A stretch of 64,000 nt of DNA. Origin: JAMXLO01 sp963794185. GTDB lineage: Bacteria > Pseudomonadota > Alphaproteobacteria > Acetobacterales > Acetobacteraceae. The DNA lies in assembly GCA_963794185.1 (NCBI GenBank), contig CAWCDM010000072.1, forward strand, positions 71,140 through 135,139. Direction: 5' to 3'. Below the pieces are notes generated by a model, which saw nothing but the letters and a program-made list of their open reading frames with translations, had not been told where the DNA came from and did no database searches. The translations under genes and the position numbers were made by a program. The first letter of the stretch is position 1. Every line of letters begins with the position of its first letter. This document shows, piece by piece, positions 18,450-27,529 of this stretch.

Positions 18450-18588
18450 TCCCCCTCCCCTTGTGGGAGGGGGTTGGGGGGAGGGGTGGCCCCAACCCAA
18501 CGAAAGGTGGTGCCACGAGTGCATGCTTTGACATCGTGCCGCCTCACCCCTCCCCCCGGCCCCCTCCCGCAAGGGGAGGGGGAGGACT
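18450..18588. repeat. Intergenic nested inverted repeat (copy A of the family)
   Basis: Two GC-rich hairpin modules face each other. The left module (about 18450-18491) is made of CTCCCCCTCCCC and GGGAGGGGG runs. The right module (about 18543-18588) is its inverted counterpart. The whole unit can form a long cruciform or hairpin between the cinA-like gene and the oxidoreductase. It is the most diverged of five related elements in the window (also near 21913, 28286, 52968 and 63766). Confidence 0.75.
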
Positions 18589-18645
18589 CTACGCCAACGT
18601 CACCCTTATCGTGATGGCGACAGGCCATCCCATCCAAGCCATATA

Positions 18646-19642
18646 TCAAAGCGCCCCGCGCGCCAGGATGGCTTCGATCACGCGCTGCGTTGCCAGTGCC
18701 TCCTCGCCAGGGATCGCAGGATCGCGCCCCTGTTCGATTGCGTCGAGAAAGTCGGTCAGCACCGCCTTGTGCGCCTCATGCGAAAACGCCATCACATTCG
18801 CGCCACCCCCCGAGCCCGATGCATCCGCAAGCACCTCCTCCCGGCCATCCAGGAAGGAAAGTCGCAGGCTGCCGCCTTCCAGCCGCGCGGTGCCGTTCGA
18901 GCCGATGATGTGGATCCATTCGGGGCTGCCGGGATACGCGGCGACGGTGGCGACGATCGTGCCAGGCGCGCCATTGCCCAGGCGCACCAGCGCGGACGCG
19001 TAGTCCTCGGATTCCATACGGTGCAGCGCCGTGGTGCGCACCTGCGCCGCTTCGATGCTGTCGATCCCCACCAGCCAGCGGAACAGATCCAGCGCATGGA
19101 TCGCCTGCGTGATAAGTACGCCCCCACCGTCACGCGCCTTCACCCCGCGACCCGGCTCGTCGTAGTACGACTGCGGCCGCCACCACGGCACCATCATGGT
19201 CGCGGTCTGGATCGTGCCGAGCGCGCCGTCGGCCAGCACCTCGTGCAGCCGCCGGCTGCCAAGCCGGAAGCGGATCTGCAGGCAGATGCCGAGGCGGCGG
19301 TTCGCACGCCGACCGGCCGCGATCAGTCGCTCGCCGCGCTCGATCGACACTTCCAGCGGCTTCTCGCACAGCACATGCTTGCCGGCGGCGAATGCGGCCT
19401 CCGCGATCGGCAGGTGCGCGTTCGCCGGAGTGAGCACCATCACCGCATCGACCGCCGGATCCTCGATGGCGCGCGCGACATCGGTGGTGGTGGGAAAACC
19501 GTAGCGGTCCGCGACATCCTTGAGCCTGCGCATCGCTGCTCGCCGAGGCCCAGACGACGCGCACGCGGTCGGCGAGATCCATCAGGCTGCGCGCATGCGG
19601 CTGCAGCGCGTTGCCGAGGCCGATGACCGAAACGCCGATCAC
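18646..19642 (-). pseudogene. Gfo/Idh/MocA family oxidoreductase, frameshifted near its N-terminus
   Basis: NAD(P)-dependent sugar or polyol dehydrogenase family. The first 35 or so codons run from a GTG at 19642 (VIGVSVIGLGNALQPHARSL, the Rossmann glycine motif). A one-base insertion around 19535-19550 then throws the frame. From 19533 downwards the correct frame reads LKDVADRYGFPTTTD, VMVLTPANAHLPIAE, GKHVLCEKPLEVS (the conserved EKP) and GVLITQAIHALDLFRWLVG. The GTG overlaps the stop of the upstream paralogue (GTGA), implying translational coupling. The frameshift may be a sequence error. The two oxidoreductases and the divergent SDR suggest a carbohydrate or cyclitol catabolic locus. Confidence 0.8.
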
Positions 19643-20649
19643 GGGCGCTGCGCGGTGTAGCGGACCGCCTGCGCCTGCGCCCGCAACGCGAGCCGGCACA
19701 CCGCGAAGGTCTGGCGCTGCGGCATCGCCGTCTCCGTGCGTTCGGCGATGTCGCGCAGAAAATCGCGGTAATACGTGACCGGCAGCGCGCTGCAATCGAC
19801 GTGGCGCGTCGCGGTGCGATTGGCGATGAACATGTGGTCGGTGCCAGCGCGGCCCTCGATGTCGAGATTCTTCCGGAGTTCCAGCGTGCCTTCGGTGCCG
19901 ACGACGAAGAACCGGCCATCGCCCCAGGTCGGCAGGCCGTCGGGCGTGAACCAGTCGAGCCGGATGTAACCGCGCACCGACGGCGTCGCCAGCACAATTT
20001 CGGAAAAATCCTCGAAGCCTGCGGGCTCGGTGCCGAACGCGCCGATGCTGCTCATCACGATCTCCGCGTCGGACGCATCGGCGAAGGCGAGGAACTGATC
20101 GACCGCATGCACGCCGATATCGTTGATGATCCCGCCATAGGCCGGGCGGTCGAAGAACCACGACGGCCGCAGCGCGCGGTTCAGCCGATGCGGCAACAGC
20201 GCCGCGGTGTGGACCAGCCGGCCGATCTCGCCGGAGCGCACGATGCGCAGCGCCTCCTGCACCGCGGGCGAGGCCAGGCGCCCGAGGCAGATCGACCAGA
20301 TGCGCCCGGTCTCGGCGACGGCACGTTCCACGGCCGCAAGCTGTTCCGGCGTGGTGATGCCGGGCTTGTCAACCATCACGTCCTTGCCGCGCCGCATCGC
20401 CGCGATCGCAAGCTCGGCGCGGTCGCACGGCCGCGCGGCGATCACCACGAAATCGATCGACGGATCATCCAGCAGCCGCGCGGTCTCCGCCGCCGGCACA
20501 TGGGGAAAACGCTTTTGAAACCCCGCGAGCACGCGCGGATCGCTGGTGTCGGGATTGTAGCCGATGCACTCGGCGCCTTCGTCGAGCAGGTCCTGCGTGA
20601 GGTCGTAGATGTGGCGGTGATCCAGCCCGATTGCGGCAAACCGCGCCAT
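19639..20649 (-). CDS. Gfo/Idh/MocA family oxidoreductase
   Basis: A 336-residue NAD(P)-dependent dehydrogenase. The N-terminus MARFAAIGLDHRHIYDL carries the Rossmann fold. VVIAARPCDRAELAIAAMRRGKDVMVDKPGITT (near 75-105) corresponds to the EKP segment, here DKP. GGIINDIGVHAVDQFLAF near 185 contains the catalytic His of the GxxxDxxxHxxD type. The ATG at 20649 has GGGAGG upstream and is divergent from the SDR (106 bp). The stop overlaps the start of the next oxidoreductase by one base. The substrate is unknown. The low match to named dehydrogenases around DHRHIY suggests a specialised subfamily. Confidence 0.88.
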   Translation of the reverse strand: MARFAAIGLDHRHIYDLTQDLLDEGAECIGYNPDTSDPRVLAGFQKRFPHVPAAETARLLDDPSIDFVVIAARPCDRAELAIAAMRRGKDVMVDKPGITTPEQLAAVERAVAETGRIWSICLGRLASPAVQEALRIVRSGEIGRLVHTAALLPHRLNRALRPSWFFDRPAYGGIINDIGVHAVDQFLAFADASDAEIVMSSIGAFGTEPAGFEDFSEIVLATPSVRGYIRLDWFTPDGLPTWGDGRFFVVGTEGTLELRKNLDIEGRAGTDHMFIANRTATRHVDCSALPVTYYRDFLRDIAERTETAMPQRQTFAVCRLALRAQAQAVRYTAQRP

Positions 20650-20755
20650 GCCTGTCCTCCCGAAGCGTCGCGAGCGAGGCTTGCACCATCTTCCCCGCTC
20701 CGCAACCAAGGTCCACAATGCGGCAAGCCAACAGGAACCGCAGGGGAGAAGCACC

Positions 20756-21502
20756 ATGGCAGACCGTTTCGCCGTCATTACCGGCTCGGGCAGCGGCATC
20801 GGGCGCGCATCGGCGCTCGCGCTGATGAACGACGGCTGGTCGGTGGCGCTGTGCGGCCGGCGCAAGGAGATGCTGGAGGAGACCGCCGGGATGAAGACCG
20901 CCGGCCGCGCGCTGGTGGTGCAGACCGACGTGACGGACCCCGCCCAGGTGGACAACCTGTTCGCACAGGTCAGGCAGGAGTTCGGTCGCCTCGACATGGT
21001 GTTCAACAACGCCGGCGGCGGCACACCGACCACGAACTTCGGCGACTTCACGTATGAGATGTGGCAGCGTGTTGTGCAGGTGAACCTGAACAGCATGTTC
21101 CTCTGCGCCAACGCCGCCTTTCGCATGATGCGCGACCAGTCGCCGCGCGGCGGGCGGATCATCAACAACGGCTCGATCTCGGCGCATGTGCCGCGGGTGG
21201 GTTCGGCCGCCTACACCTCGACCAAGCATGCGGTGACCGGGCTGACCAAATCGATCGCGCTGGATGGGCGTCAGTTCGATATCTGCTCGTGTCAGATCGA
21301 CATCGGCAATGCCTCGACGCCGATGACGGCGCGCTCGACCGCCGGGCAGATGCAGCCGCATGGGCAGATGATGCAGGAGCCGCGCATGGACGTGAACCAT
21401 GTCGCCCAGCAGGTGCTGTTCATGTCCAATCTGCCGTTGGAATCCAACGTGCAGTTCGTCACCATCATGGCGACCAAGATGCCGTTCATCGGGCGGGGGT
21501 GA
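20756..21502 (+). CDS. SDR family oxidoreductase
   Basis: Classical short-chain dehydrogenase of 248 residues. It has the cofactor motif VITGSGSGIGRASAL (residues 8-22), NNAGGG (near 85), the catalytic NGSISAHVPRVGSAAYTSTKHAV with Ser, Tyr-x-x-x-Lys (near 140-160), and a basic Arg at the end of strand 2 (LCGRRKE) that favours NADPH. The ATG at 20756 has GGGGAGAA upstream. It is divergent from the Gfo/Idh pair and may belong to the same sugar or alcohol pathway. A small secreted-protein gene follows 1 bp after its stop. Confidence 0.92.
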   Translation: MADRFAVITGSGSGIGRASALALMNDGWSVALCGRRKEMLEETAGMKTAGRALVVQTDVTDPAQVDNLFAQVRQEFGRLDMVFNNAGGGTPTTNFGDFTYEMWQRVVQVNLNSMFLCANAAFRMMRDQSPRGGRIINNGSISAHVPRVGSAAYTSTKHAVTGLTKSIALDGRQFDICSCQIDIGNASTPMTARSTAGQMQPHGQMMQEPRMDVNHVAQQVLFMSNLPLESNVQFVTIMATKMPFIGRG

Positions 21503-21503
21503 G

Positions 21504-21889
21504 ATGATGCGCCATATCGTGCTCATGGCGCCGATGCTGGCGGTTGCCGGCATCGGCGCCGCTCTGGCGGGAGGGCCGTACGACGGCACCTATCACGGCA
21601 CGCTCCCGCTGAAGGCATGAATGCCATGAGCTGCGCCAAGAGTGCGCCTGTGCAGATGACCGTCACCGACAGCAAGCTGGAATATCATCATTTCAGCAAC
21701 GCGACGATCATGGCGCCCGTTGCGGCCGACGGCTCGTTCAGCGGCTCCGCCCAGAACATATACACCGGTCGCGGTCAGGGCACTGCGACGATCCAGACGC
21801 TCGATGGCACGATATCCGGCAACGCGATCAAGGCGGAAACCAAGGTCGGCAACAGCTGCACATACGCACTGACGCTCAAGAGGTTCTGA
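21504..21889 (+). pseudogene. Small periplasmic protein of unknown function, one-base deletion near 21614
   Basis: The ATG at 21504 gives a signal peptide (MMRHIVLMAPMLAVAGIGAALA) followed by GGPYDGTYHGTLPLK, then a stop. Adding one G at about 21614 (reading AAG-GGC-ATG) continues into the rest, MNAMSCAKSAPVQMTVTDSK... to NSCTYALTLKRF. The restored protein is about 128 residues with two Cys (SCAK, NSCTY) placed as in small beta-rich secreted proteins that begin with a YDGTYxG motif. I do not recognise a named family. The break may be a sequence error, as for other genes here. It starts one base after the SDR stop. Confidence 0.65.
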
Positions 21890-21912
21890 CGCCCCAAGCC
21901 ATGAACCGCCAG

Positions 21913-22042
21913 TTTGTACACCTCTCCCGCTTTGCGGGAGAGGTCGGAGCGCGACAGCGCGACGGGAGAGGGTGCCGCGGGATGCGCCCTCTCGCGCGTC
22001 GCTGACGCGACTTGACCTCTCCCACACGCGGGAGAGGTGTAC
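21913..22042. repeat. Intergenic nested inverted repeat (copy B)
   Basis: Starts TACACCTCTCCCGC, with its inverted copy GCGGGAGAGGTGTA at the far end. Inside are CGGGAGAGGGTG and CCCTCTCGCG. These match the blocks of copies C and D. It lies between the small secreted-protein gene and the convergent S49 peptidase gene, where a bidirectional terminator or REP-like role is possible. Confidence 0.8.
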
Positions 22043-22046
22043 GCTC

Positions 22047-22844
22047 CTACCGGCCTAGACCTGACCGCCAGCTCCGTTCCTCGATCGCGTCGCACAATGC
22101 ATCCACCATGAAGCCCGGCAGTCGTCTCAGCAGGCCGCGCCTCCGGGGGCGGAACACGCGCGCCCTCGCACGCTCGCCGCCAAGCTTGCGCACAAGGCTG
22201 TCGATGTCGCCGAACCCATCGATCAAACCGCGTTCCAGCGCGCGCTCGCCCAGCATGAAACTGCCGTCGAACAACGTCGCCTCGTCGCCCTTCAGCCGAC
22301 CGGCGCGGCGCGAACGCACCCACGACTTAAATCGCTCGTGCAGCGCATCGAGCAGATCCTGGACAAACGCGATGTCCTCCGGCTTTTCCGGGCTGAACGG
22401 ATCGAGCCGCGCCTTGTTGGCGCCCGCGATGTAGAGGCGGCGTTCGACGCCGAAGCGTGCGAGCATATCGGGGAAGCCGAAGCCGCCGCCGCGCACGCCG
22501 ATGGAACCGACAATGCTCATCGGGTTGGCGTGGATCTCATCGGCAGCGCAGGCGAGCCAGTATCCGCCGGAAGCGCCGACCTCGCGGATCACCGCGTGCA
22601 CCCGGACCTCATGCTCATCGGCGCGACGGCGGACCAGTGCGGCAATCAGGTCCGACTGGACCGGTGAGCCGCCGGGGCTTTCGATATCCAGTATCACCGG
22701 TTGGCCACGCGCGGTGCGGAACGCGCGCTCGATCAGCGGCGCCATGGTCCCGGCACTCAGCGCGCCGGGACGTGGCGCGATCAGCCCGTGCATCTCGACC
22801 AGATTGATGCGCGGGCGGCGCCAGGGCAAGAAGCGGCTTAGCAT
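22047..22844 (-). CDS. S49 family serine peptidase (SohB/SppA-like)
   Basis: Signal-peptide peptidase-type Ser/Lys protease, 265 residues, close to the single-domain SohB/SppA length. The ClpP-like core shows GQPVILDIESPGGSPVQSD near residue 47. The nucleophile region EVGASGGYWLACAADEIHANPMSIVGSIGV is near 88-118, and ANKARLDPFSPEKPED near 145 carries the candidate general-base Lys. There is no obvious transmembrane anchor, only a basic hydrophobic N-terminus (MLSRFLPWRRPRINLVEMHG). It ends 5 bp from repeat copy B and lies 40 bp downstream of the MFS gene, same strand. Confidence 0.9.
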   Translation of the reverse strand: MLSRFLPWRRPRINLVEMHGLIAPRPGALSAGTMAPLIERAFRTARGQPVILDIESPGGSPVQSDLIAALVRRRADEHEVRVHAVIREVGASGGYWLACAADEIHANPMSIVGSIGVRGGGFGFPDMLARFGVERRLYIAGANKARLDPFSPEKPEDIAFVQDLLDALHERFKSWVRSRRAGRLKGDEATLFDGSFMLGERALERGLIDGFGDIDSLVRKLGGERARARVFRPRRRGLLRRLPGFMVDALCDAIEERSWRSGLGR

Positions 22845-22884
22845 CGGGCGGGTTTGCTCGATGCTGCGCCTGCGGTCGTCCGGA

Positions 22885-24192
22885 TCAGGTGGTTGCCGCC
22901 ACGGTGCGCGGCTGGTGGCGTCCGATCACCAGCACGCAGACCGTGCCGATCGTGGCCACCACGGCGATCGGCATCAGAGCCAGCGGGAAGCTGCCGGTCT
23001 CCGCCTGGATCCAGCCGATCAGGTAATTGAAGACGAAGCCGGACAGGTTGCCCAGCGCATTGATCTGCGCCAAACCGGCCGCGGCGGCCCCCGCCCCGAG
23101 CCATTCCGACGACAGCGCCCAGAACGGCCCCTTGCTGGCGTAGGTGCCGGCCGCGATCAGCGTCAGCAGCGGTATCATGGCCCACAGGCTGCCGATGGCG
23201 AAGAACGTGGCGACCATGGCCAGCACCATCCAGGCCAGCGGCAGGGCATTGTGCCACACCCGCTCCCCGGTGCGGTCGGAACTGCGGCCCCACAGGATCA
23301 TCCATACCGCGGCGATGCCGAACGGTACGGCGTTCAGCAGACCGGTCTCCCAGTTGCTCAGGCCGAACGATTTTACCAGTTGCGGCATCCACAATGCCAG
23401 GGAGGTGGAGGCCCCCGCGGCGCCGGCATAGACGAGCGCCATGATCAGCACATACTTGTTGGTCATCACGCGCCATACCAATTCATGGGAAATGCGCGGC
23501 GCGCGGCGGCGCTCGGCCTCCAGCTTTGCGATCAGCCATTGCTGCTGCCGCGGCGCCAGCCAGGACGCGTGCTCCGGCCGGTCGGTCAGCCACACGAATG
23601 ACGCCACGCCGAGCAGCACGGCCGGCAATGCCTCGAGCAGGAAGATCCACTGCCAGCCGCCGAGGCCGAGGAAGCCGTCCATGTAGAGGATCGCGCCCGA
23701 GATCGGCGAGCCGATCAGGCCGGCGACCGGGATCGCCACCATGAAGATGCCGACGATGATCGCGCGATAGTGCGCCGGGTACCAGTAGGTGATGTAGAGG
23801 ATCACGCCCGGGAAGAACCCGGCCTCCGCGGCGCCGAGCAGGAAGCGCAGAACGAGGAATGATATCGGGCCGCCGATCAGCGCGAAGGCCGCCGAGACGA
23901 CGCCCCAACTGATCATGATCCGCGCGATCCAGGTCCGCGCTCCGAACCGCTCCAGCGCCAGGTTGCTCGGCACTTCGAGGATGAAATAGCCGACGAAGAA
24001 GATGCCGGCGCCGAGACCGTAGGTCTTCGGGTCGATGTCGACCGCCTTGTTCATCTGCAGCGCGGCGAAGCCGACGTTCACGCGATCGATGTAGCAGATC
24101 AGGTATGCAAGCAACAGGAACGGCATGAGACGCCACGACACGCGGCGCATCGTTGTGGCTTCAAGGTTCATCTCGGCATTCAGCGTCGGCAT
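22885..24192 (-). CDS. MFS transporter, anion:cation symporter (ACS) family
   Basis: A 435-residue, 12-span secondary transporter, probably importing an organic anion such as tartrate, phthalate or a sugar acid with protons. Typical ACS landmarks are YLICYIDRVNVGFAALQMNK near residue 33, GLGAGIFFVGYFILEVPSNLALERFGARTWIARIM near 60-95, RFLLGAAEAGFFPGVILYITYWYP near 115, and the matching LSSEWLGAGAAAAGLAQINALGNLSGF in the C-terminal half. The start ATG at 24192 has GGGAA upstream and overlaps the 3' end of the glycosyltransferase gene by 32 bp. An internal ATG at 24171 is possible. The substrate is not determinable. Confidence 0.92.
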   Translation of the reverse strand: MPTLNAEMNLEATTMRRVSWRLMPFLLLAYLICYIDRVNVGFAALQMNKAVDIDPKTYGLGAGIFFVGYFILEVPSNLALERFGARTWIARIMISWGVVSAAFALIGGPISFLVLRFLLGAAEAGFFPGVILYITYWYPAHYRAIIVGIFMVAIPVAGLIGSPISGAILYMDGFLGLGGWQWIFLLEALPAVLLGVASFVWLTDRPEHASWLAPRQQQWLIAKLEAERRRAPRISHELVWRVMTNKYVLIMALVYAGAAGASTSLALWMPQLVKSFGLSNWETGLLNAVPFGIAAVWMILWGRSSDRTGERVWHNALPLAWMVLAMVATFFAIGSLWAMIPLLTLIAAGTYASKGPFWALSSEWLGAGAAAAGLAQINALGNLSGFVFNYLIGWIQAETGSFPLALMPIAVVATIGTVCVLVIGRHQPRTVAATT

Positions 24193-25321
24193 TATCGGAA
24201 TTCCCTGTCTCGTCGCGCAGCACCGTAGCCTCCGGGACCGCAGGCGGCCAGAGGCTGGCCCTTGCTACCGTGTTCGCCGGCGTGACGAGCTGCTTACCCG
24301 TCAGCGGCACGAGATGAGACAGAAATACCTCCGCGCAGGCGCGCCAGGAATAGCGCTCTGCGTGTGCCCGGCACGCCGCGCGGTCGGCGCTCAGTGCCTC
24401 CAGCACCGCCTTGCGCAGGTCAGCGTTTACCGCACCGATCCTGCCGTCGGCATCGGCGAGAACGTCGATCGGCCCGGTCACCGGGAATGCCGCCACCGGC
24501 GTGCCGCTGGCGAGAGCCTCCAGCAGCACCAGCCCGAACGTGTCGGTCAGGCTCGGAAACACGAACACGTCCGCGCCGGCATAGGCACGCGCCAGCGCTC
24601 CGTCGCGCAGTGGACCGGTGAACAGCACGTTCGGATAGTCGCTCCGCAGACGCGGCAGGATCGGTCCGCCTCCGACCACGATCTTCGATCCCGGCAGATC
24701 AAGTTCGAGGAACGCGCCGATGTTCTTCTCCACCGCCACACGCCCGACATGCAGGAAGATCGGCCGCGGCAGGTCCCATTGCTCACGCGGTTCGGGCCTG
24801 AACAGCGCCAGATCCACCCCGCGCGACCACGGCCTGATATTGCGGAAGCCGCGCGCCGCAAGCTCGTCGCGGAGGGACTGTGTCGCCACCATCGTGCCCT
24901 GCGCCGCGCTGTGGAAGTGGCGCATCCAGGCATACACCGGACGAAGCGGAAACCCCGTTCGCGCCTTGAGGTACTCGGGGAAGCGCGTGTGGAACGCCGT
25001 GGTGAAGGTGAAGCCGGTCCGCTTGGCCCAGCTCCGCGCCGTCATGCCGAGCGGGCCTTCCGTCGCGATGTGCAGCGCGTCGGGACGGAATGCCTCGATC
25101 AGGCGGACCATCCGCCGGCGCGGCAGCAGCGCGAGTGGAATGTCGCTGTAGGTGGGGCAGGGGATGGTGCGGAACCGGTCCGGGCCGATCACGTCCACCG
25201 CATGACCCATCGCGCGCAGTTCACCGACCACTGTGGTCAGCGTGCGCACCACGCCGTTCGTCTGCGGCAGCCAGGCGTCGGTGACGATCAGAATCCGGTG
25301 CGAGAGCGCGGGAGGCAGCAT
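24161..25321 (-). CDS. Glycosyltransferase family 4 (glycolipid-type)
   Basis: A 386-residue GT-B glycosyltransferase. The N-terminus HRILIVTDAWLPQTNGVVRTL is characteristic of the group that glycosylates diacylglycerol or polyprenyl lipids (MgtA/PimB-like). The donor site is DVFVFPSLTDTFGLVLLEALASGTPVAAFPVTGP near residues 265-300 (E-x7-E). The ATG at 25321 was preferred over an in-frame TTG at 25339 because the sequence between is not conserved-looking. The LpxH-like phosphoesterase stop is 37 bp upstream, same strand. With the DAG-kinase gene nearby, the set suggests membrane glycolipid synthesis (inference). Confidence 0.9.
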   Translation of the reverse strand: MLPPALSHRILIVTDAWLPQTNGVVRTLTTVVGELRAMGHAVDVIGPDRFRTIPCPTYSDIPLALLPRRRMVRLIEAFRPDALHIATEGPLGMTARSWAKRTGFTFTTAFHTRFPEYLKARTGFPLRPVYAWMRHFHSAAQGTMVATQSLRDELAARGFRNIRPWSRGVDLALFRPEPREQWDLPRPIFLHVGRVAVEKNIGAFLELDLPGSKIVVGGGPILPRLRSDYPNVLFTGPLRDGALARAYAGADVFVFPSLTDTFGLVLLEALASGTPVAAFPVTGPIDVLADADGRIGAVNADLRKAVLEALSADRAACRAHAERYSWRACAEVFLSHLVPLTGKQLVTPANTVARASLWPPAVPEATVLRDETGNSDNADAECRDEP

Positions 25322-25358
25322 CGCGGCGTAGCCGGTCAACCTGTCGGGGGCGAGAGTG

Positions 25359-26189
25359 TCAGGCAGCGGCGCGCATCGGTGTTCGGCGCGGGTGGAAGAA
25401 CGACAGATGGTTGGTTGCAGCCCAGTCGATCAGCTCGAGCCGGCCATCGTGATGCTCCACCAGCGCGGTGCAGCTCTCCACCCAGTCGCCGTCGTTGAGA
25501 TACAGCACGCCTTGCACCTCGCGCATTTCGGCGTGGTGGATGTGGCCGCACACGACGCCGTCGAAACCGCGGCGGCGGGCTTCGTTGGCCAGCGCGCTCT
25601 CGAATCGATCGACCGCCCTCACCGCCTCCTTCACCTGGCGCTTGAGCCAGGCGGACAGCGACCAGTATGGATAGCCGAGCCGGCGGCGCAGCGAATTGAA
25701 CCAGCGGTTGCAAACCAGCGCCATCGAGTAGGCGCCGTCGCCCAGCAGCGCGAGGAACTTCGCGTAGCGCACCACGCTGTCGAACTCGTCGCCGTGCATC
25801 ACCAGCAGACGCTTGCCCGCGGCGGTGACATGCACGGCTTCCTGGCGCAGGCGGATGCCGGCAATCTCCAGCCCGCCGAGGGCCGTCGGATCCAGCCAGG
25901 CGCGGAACATCTCGTCGCGGTTGCCGGGGATGTAGGTAACTTCGGTGCCGCCGCGCGCGTGGCGCAAAATCTGCCGCAGCACCTCGTCGTGGCTTTCGTC
26001 CCAGTACCAGGACTTGCGCAGGCGCCAGCCGTCGATGATGTCGCCGACCAAAAACAAGTGGTGGCAACTGGTGCGGCGCAGGAAGTCCGCAAGGAAGTCG
26101 CAGCGCGCGCCACGGGTGCCAAGATGCGTGTCCAAGACAAATACGCTGCGATAGTGGGGTCGCGCGCCGGGAACGATGGGGGCGTTCAT
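25359..26189 (-). CDS. LpxH-like metallophosphoesterase (UDP-2,3-diacylglucosamine diphosphatase family)
   Basis: Di-metal calcineurin-fold phosphoesterase, 276 residues. The metal motifs are in order: VFVLDTHLGTRGA (usual SDxHLG, Ser replaced by Leu), FLVGDIIDGWRLR (GDxxD), YIPGNRDEMFRA (GNRD as in LpxH), LLVMHGDEFD, and GVVCGHIHHAEMRE (GHxH). The family removes UMP from UDP-diacylglucosamine in lipid A synthesis. This COG2908-type subgroup, usually beside a GT4 gene, may instead act on another nucleotide-linked lipid. The ATG at 26189 stands alone, and the 179 bp before the divergent DAG-kinase gene are AT-rich with room for both promoters. Confidence 0.9.
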   Translation of the reverse strand: MNAPIVPGARPHYRSVFVLDTHLGTRGARCDFLADFLRRTSCHHLFLVGDIIDGWRLRKSWYWDESHDEVLRQILRHARGGTEVTYIPGNRDEMFRAWLDPTALGGLEIAGIRLRQEAVHVTAAGKRLLVMHGDEFDSVVRYAKFLALLGDGAYSMALVCNRWFNSLRRRLGYPYWSLSAWLKRQVKEAVRAVDRFESALANEARRRGFDGVVCGHIHHAEMREVQGVLYLNDGDWVESCTALVEHHDGRLELIDWAATNHLSFFHPRRTPMRAAA

Positions 26190-26368
26190 GCAAGGGTAGT
26201 AGATACTGCCAATTCATTGTGGATAACGTTAAGTTTGCATGACGAAACCGAATATTGCCATGAATTATGAAAGTCACGCCTTAGAAACCTGATCGTCATT
26301 CGTTTGTAATGGAAGCGATCGATGGTCGGTGCTATCCGATTCGTCGGTTCTCAAATGCGCATTGCGAG

Positions 26369-27237
26369 ATGATTGTCGTATTCAATCCGCCGCGGGACGG
26401 CGGCGCACCAATCTGTTGTGGCGCGTGCTCGATGTGCTGGTGGCGAACGGCGTCCGTGTCGAACTCACGGAGACGCAAGGCCCGGGGCACGCGCGGGCGC
26501 TGGCGCGTGACGCAGTGCATGCCGGGGCATCGATGGTGGTGGCCGCCGGTGGCGACGGCACGATCGCCGAGGTCGCGTACGGACTGCTCGGATCGCCGGC
26601 GCGGCTGGGCGTGATCCCGCTCGGCACCGCCAACGTGCTCGCGCACGAGCTCGCGCTGCCGTTTGCGCCGCGCGCCGTGGCGGCAGCACTGGCATTCGGC
26701 CGGACACGTTCGCTATGGCCGGGAATGGCGTGTGGCACGGCGGAGTCGCGGCTGTTCGTGCAGATGCTCGGCGTCGGGTTCGATGCCCACGTCGTGCACC
26801 ATCTGCCGGCGCCGTTGAAGCGAGCGCTCGGCCGGGGCGCCTACGTGGTGCAAACTCTGCGCGAACTGGTGCGCTACCGGTTCATGCCGATCCGCCTGCA
26901 CCTGGATGGCGAGGAGACGCAGGCGGGCAGCGTCATCGTCAGCAAGGGGCGGCTGTATGGCGGGCGGTTCCGGCTGGCGACCCAGGCATGCGCGAAACAG
27001 CCGGGATTTTCCGTTGTGCTGTTCGATCGCGCGGGGCCTGGTGCAGCGCTGCTATATGGCGCCGCGTTGCCGCTGGACCTGCTGGGCAGCGCGCCGGGCG
27101 TGCGGCACGTGCGCGCGCGGCGAATTGATTTCATCGGCAACAATGCTGTAGCGGTGCAGGCGGATGGCGACCCTGCAGGCTGCACGCCGCTCAGCGTGAC
27201 GGACGCACCGGGGCCGATCCAGGTGGTGGTCGGATAG
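26369..27237 (+). pseudogene. Diacylglycerol/lipid kinase family protein (YegS-like), one-base deletion near 26388
   Basis: Lipid kinase with the DAGK catalytic fold. The start MIVVFNP (ATG 26369) is followed by a lost frame. Adding one G at about 26388 gives the expected NPAAGRRRTNLLWRVLDVL. From there the frame is intact: VVAAGGDGTIAEVAYGLLG (GGDGT ATP site), LGVIPLGTANVLAHELALP, and a beta-sandwich C-terminus ending GPIQVVVG. Without the frameshift it would be about 290 residues, normal for the family. The defect may be a sequence error. It is divergent from the LpxH-like and GT4 genes, with which it could form a lipid-modification set. Confidence 0.8.
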
Positions 27238-27306
27238 AGCCTTGGTACATTTGACAGACGGAAAGCCGGTTCCCTACGCTGCGGCACGCGTCCGAGAGAA
27301 CCGACC

Positions 27307-27519
27307 ATGGCTCATGTAGTCACTTCTGCTCCTGCCGCCGTCGCCGCACCTATCCCGCTGCGTGAGTTGCTGCCCTGGGCTGTCTTCGGCGGATTGTTGG
27401 GATTGCTGGTGATCTATTTCGTCGGCGCCGAGCAGGGCGCGCTGTCCGTGTTCTCCGGCCACTACGTGCACGAGTTCGTTCACGACGGGCGGCACCTGCT
27501 GGGCTTCCCCTGCCACTGA
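27307..27519 (+). CDS. cbtB: CbtB family cobalt-transport subunit
   Basis: A 70-residue single-span membrane protein, with ELLPWAVFGGLLGLLVIYFVGAEQGA as the span. It ends HYVHEFVHDGRHLLGFPCH, the His-rich C-terminal signature of CbtB, proposed to bind Co2+. The gene precedes cbtA by 10 bp, the usual order of this putative cobalt uptake system for cobalamin synthesis. The 69-bp gap upstream is too short to hold a full cobalamin riboswitch, and I see no B12-box there. The cobalt function is known only from genomic association. Confidence 0.92.
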   Translation: MAHVVTSAPAAVAAPIPLRELLPWAVFGGLLGLLVIYFVGAEQGALSVFSGHYVHEFVHDGRHLLGFPCH

Positions 27520-27529
27520 TCTGTCGAGC

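Noticed and set aside
27238..27306. Cobalamin riboswitch before cbtBA
   Set aside because: Only 69 bases are available and no B12-box could be found.
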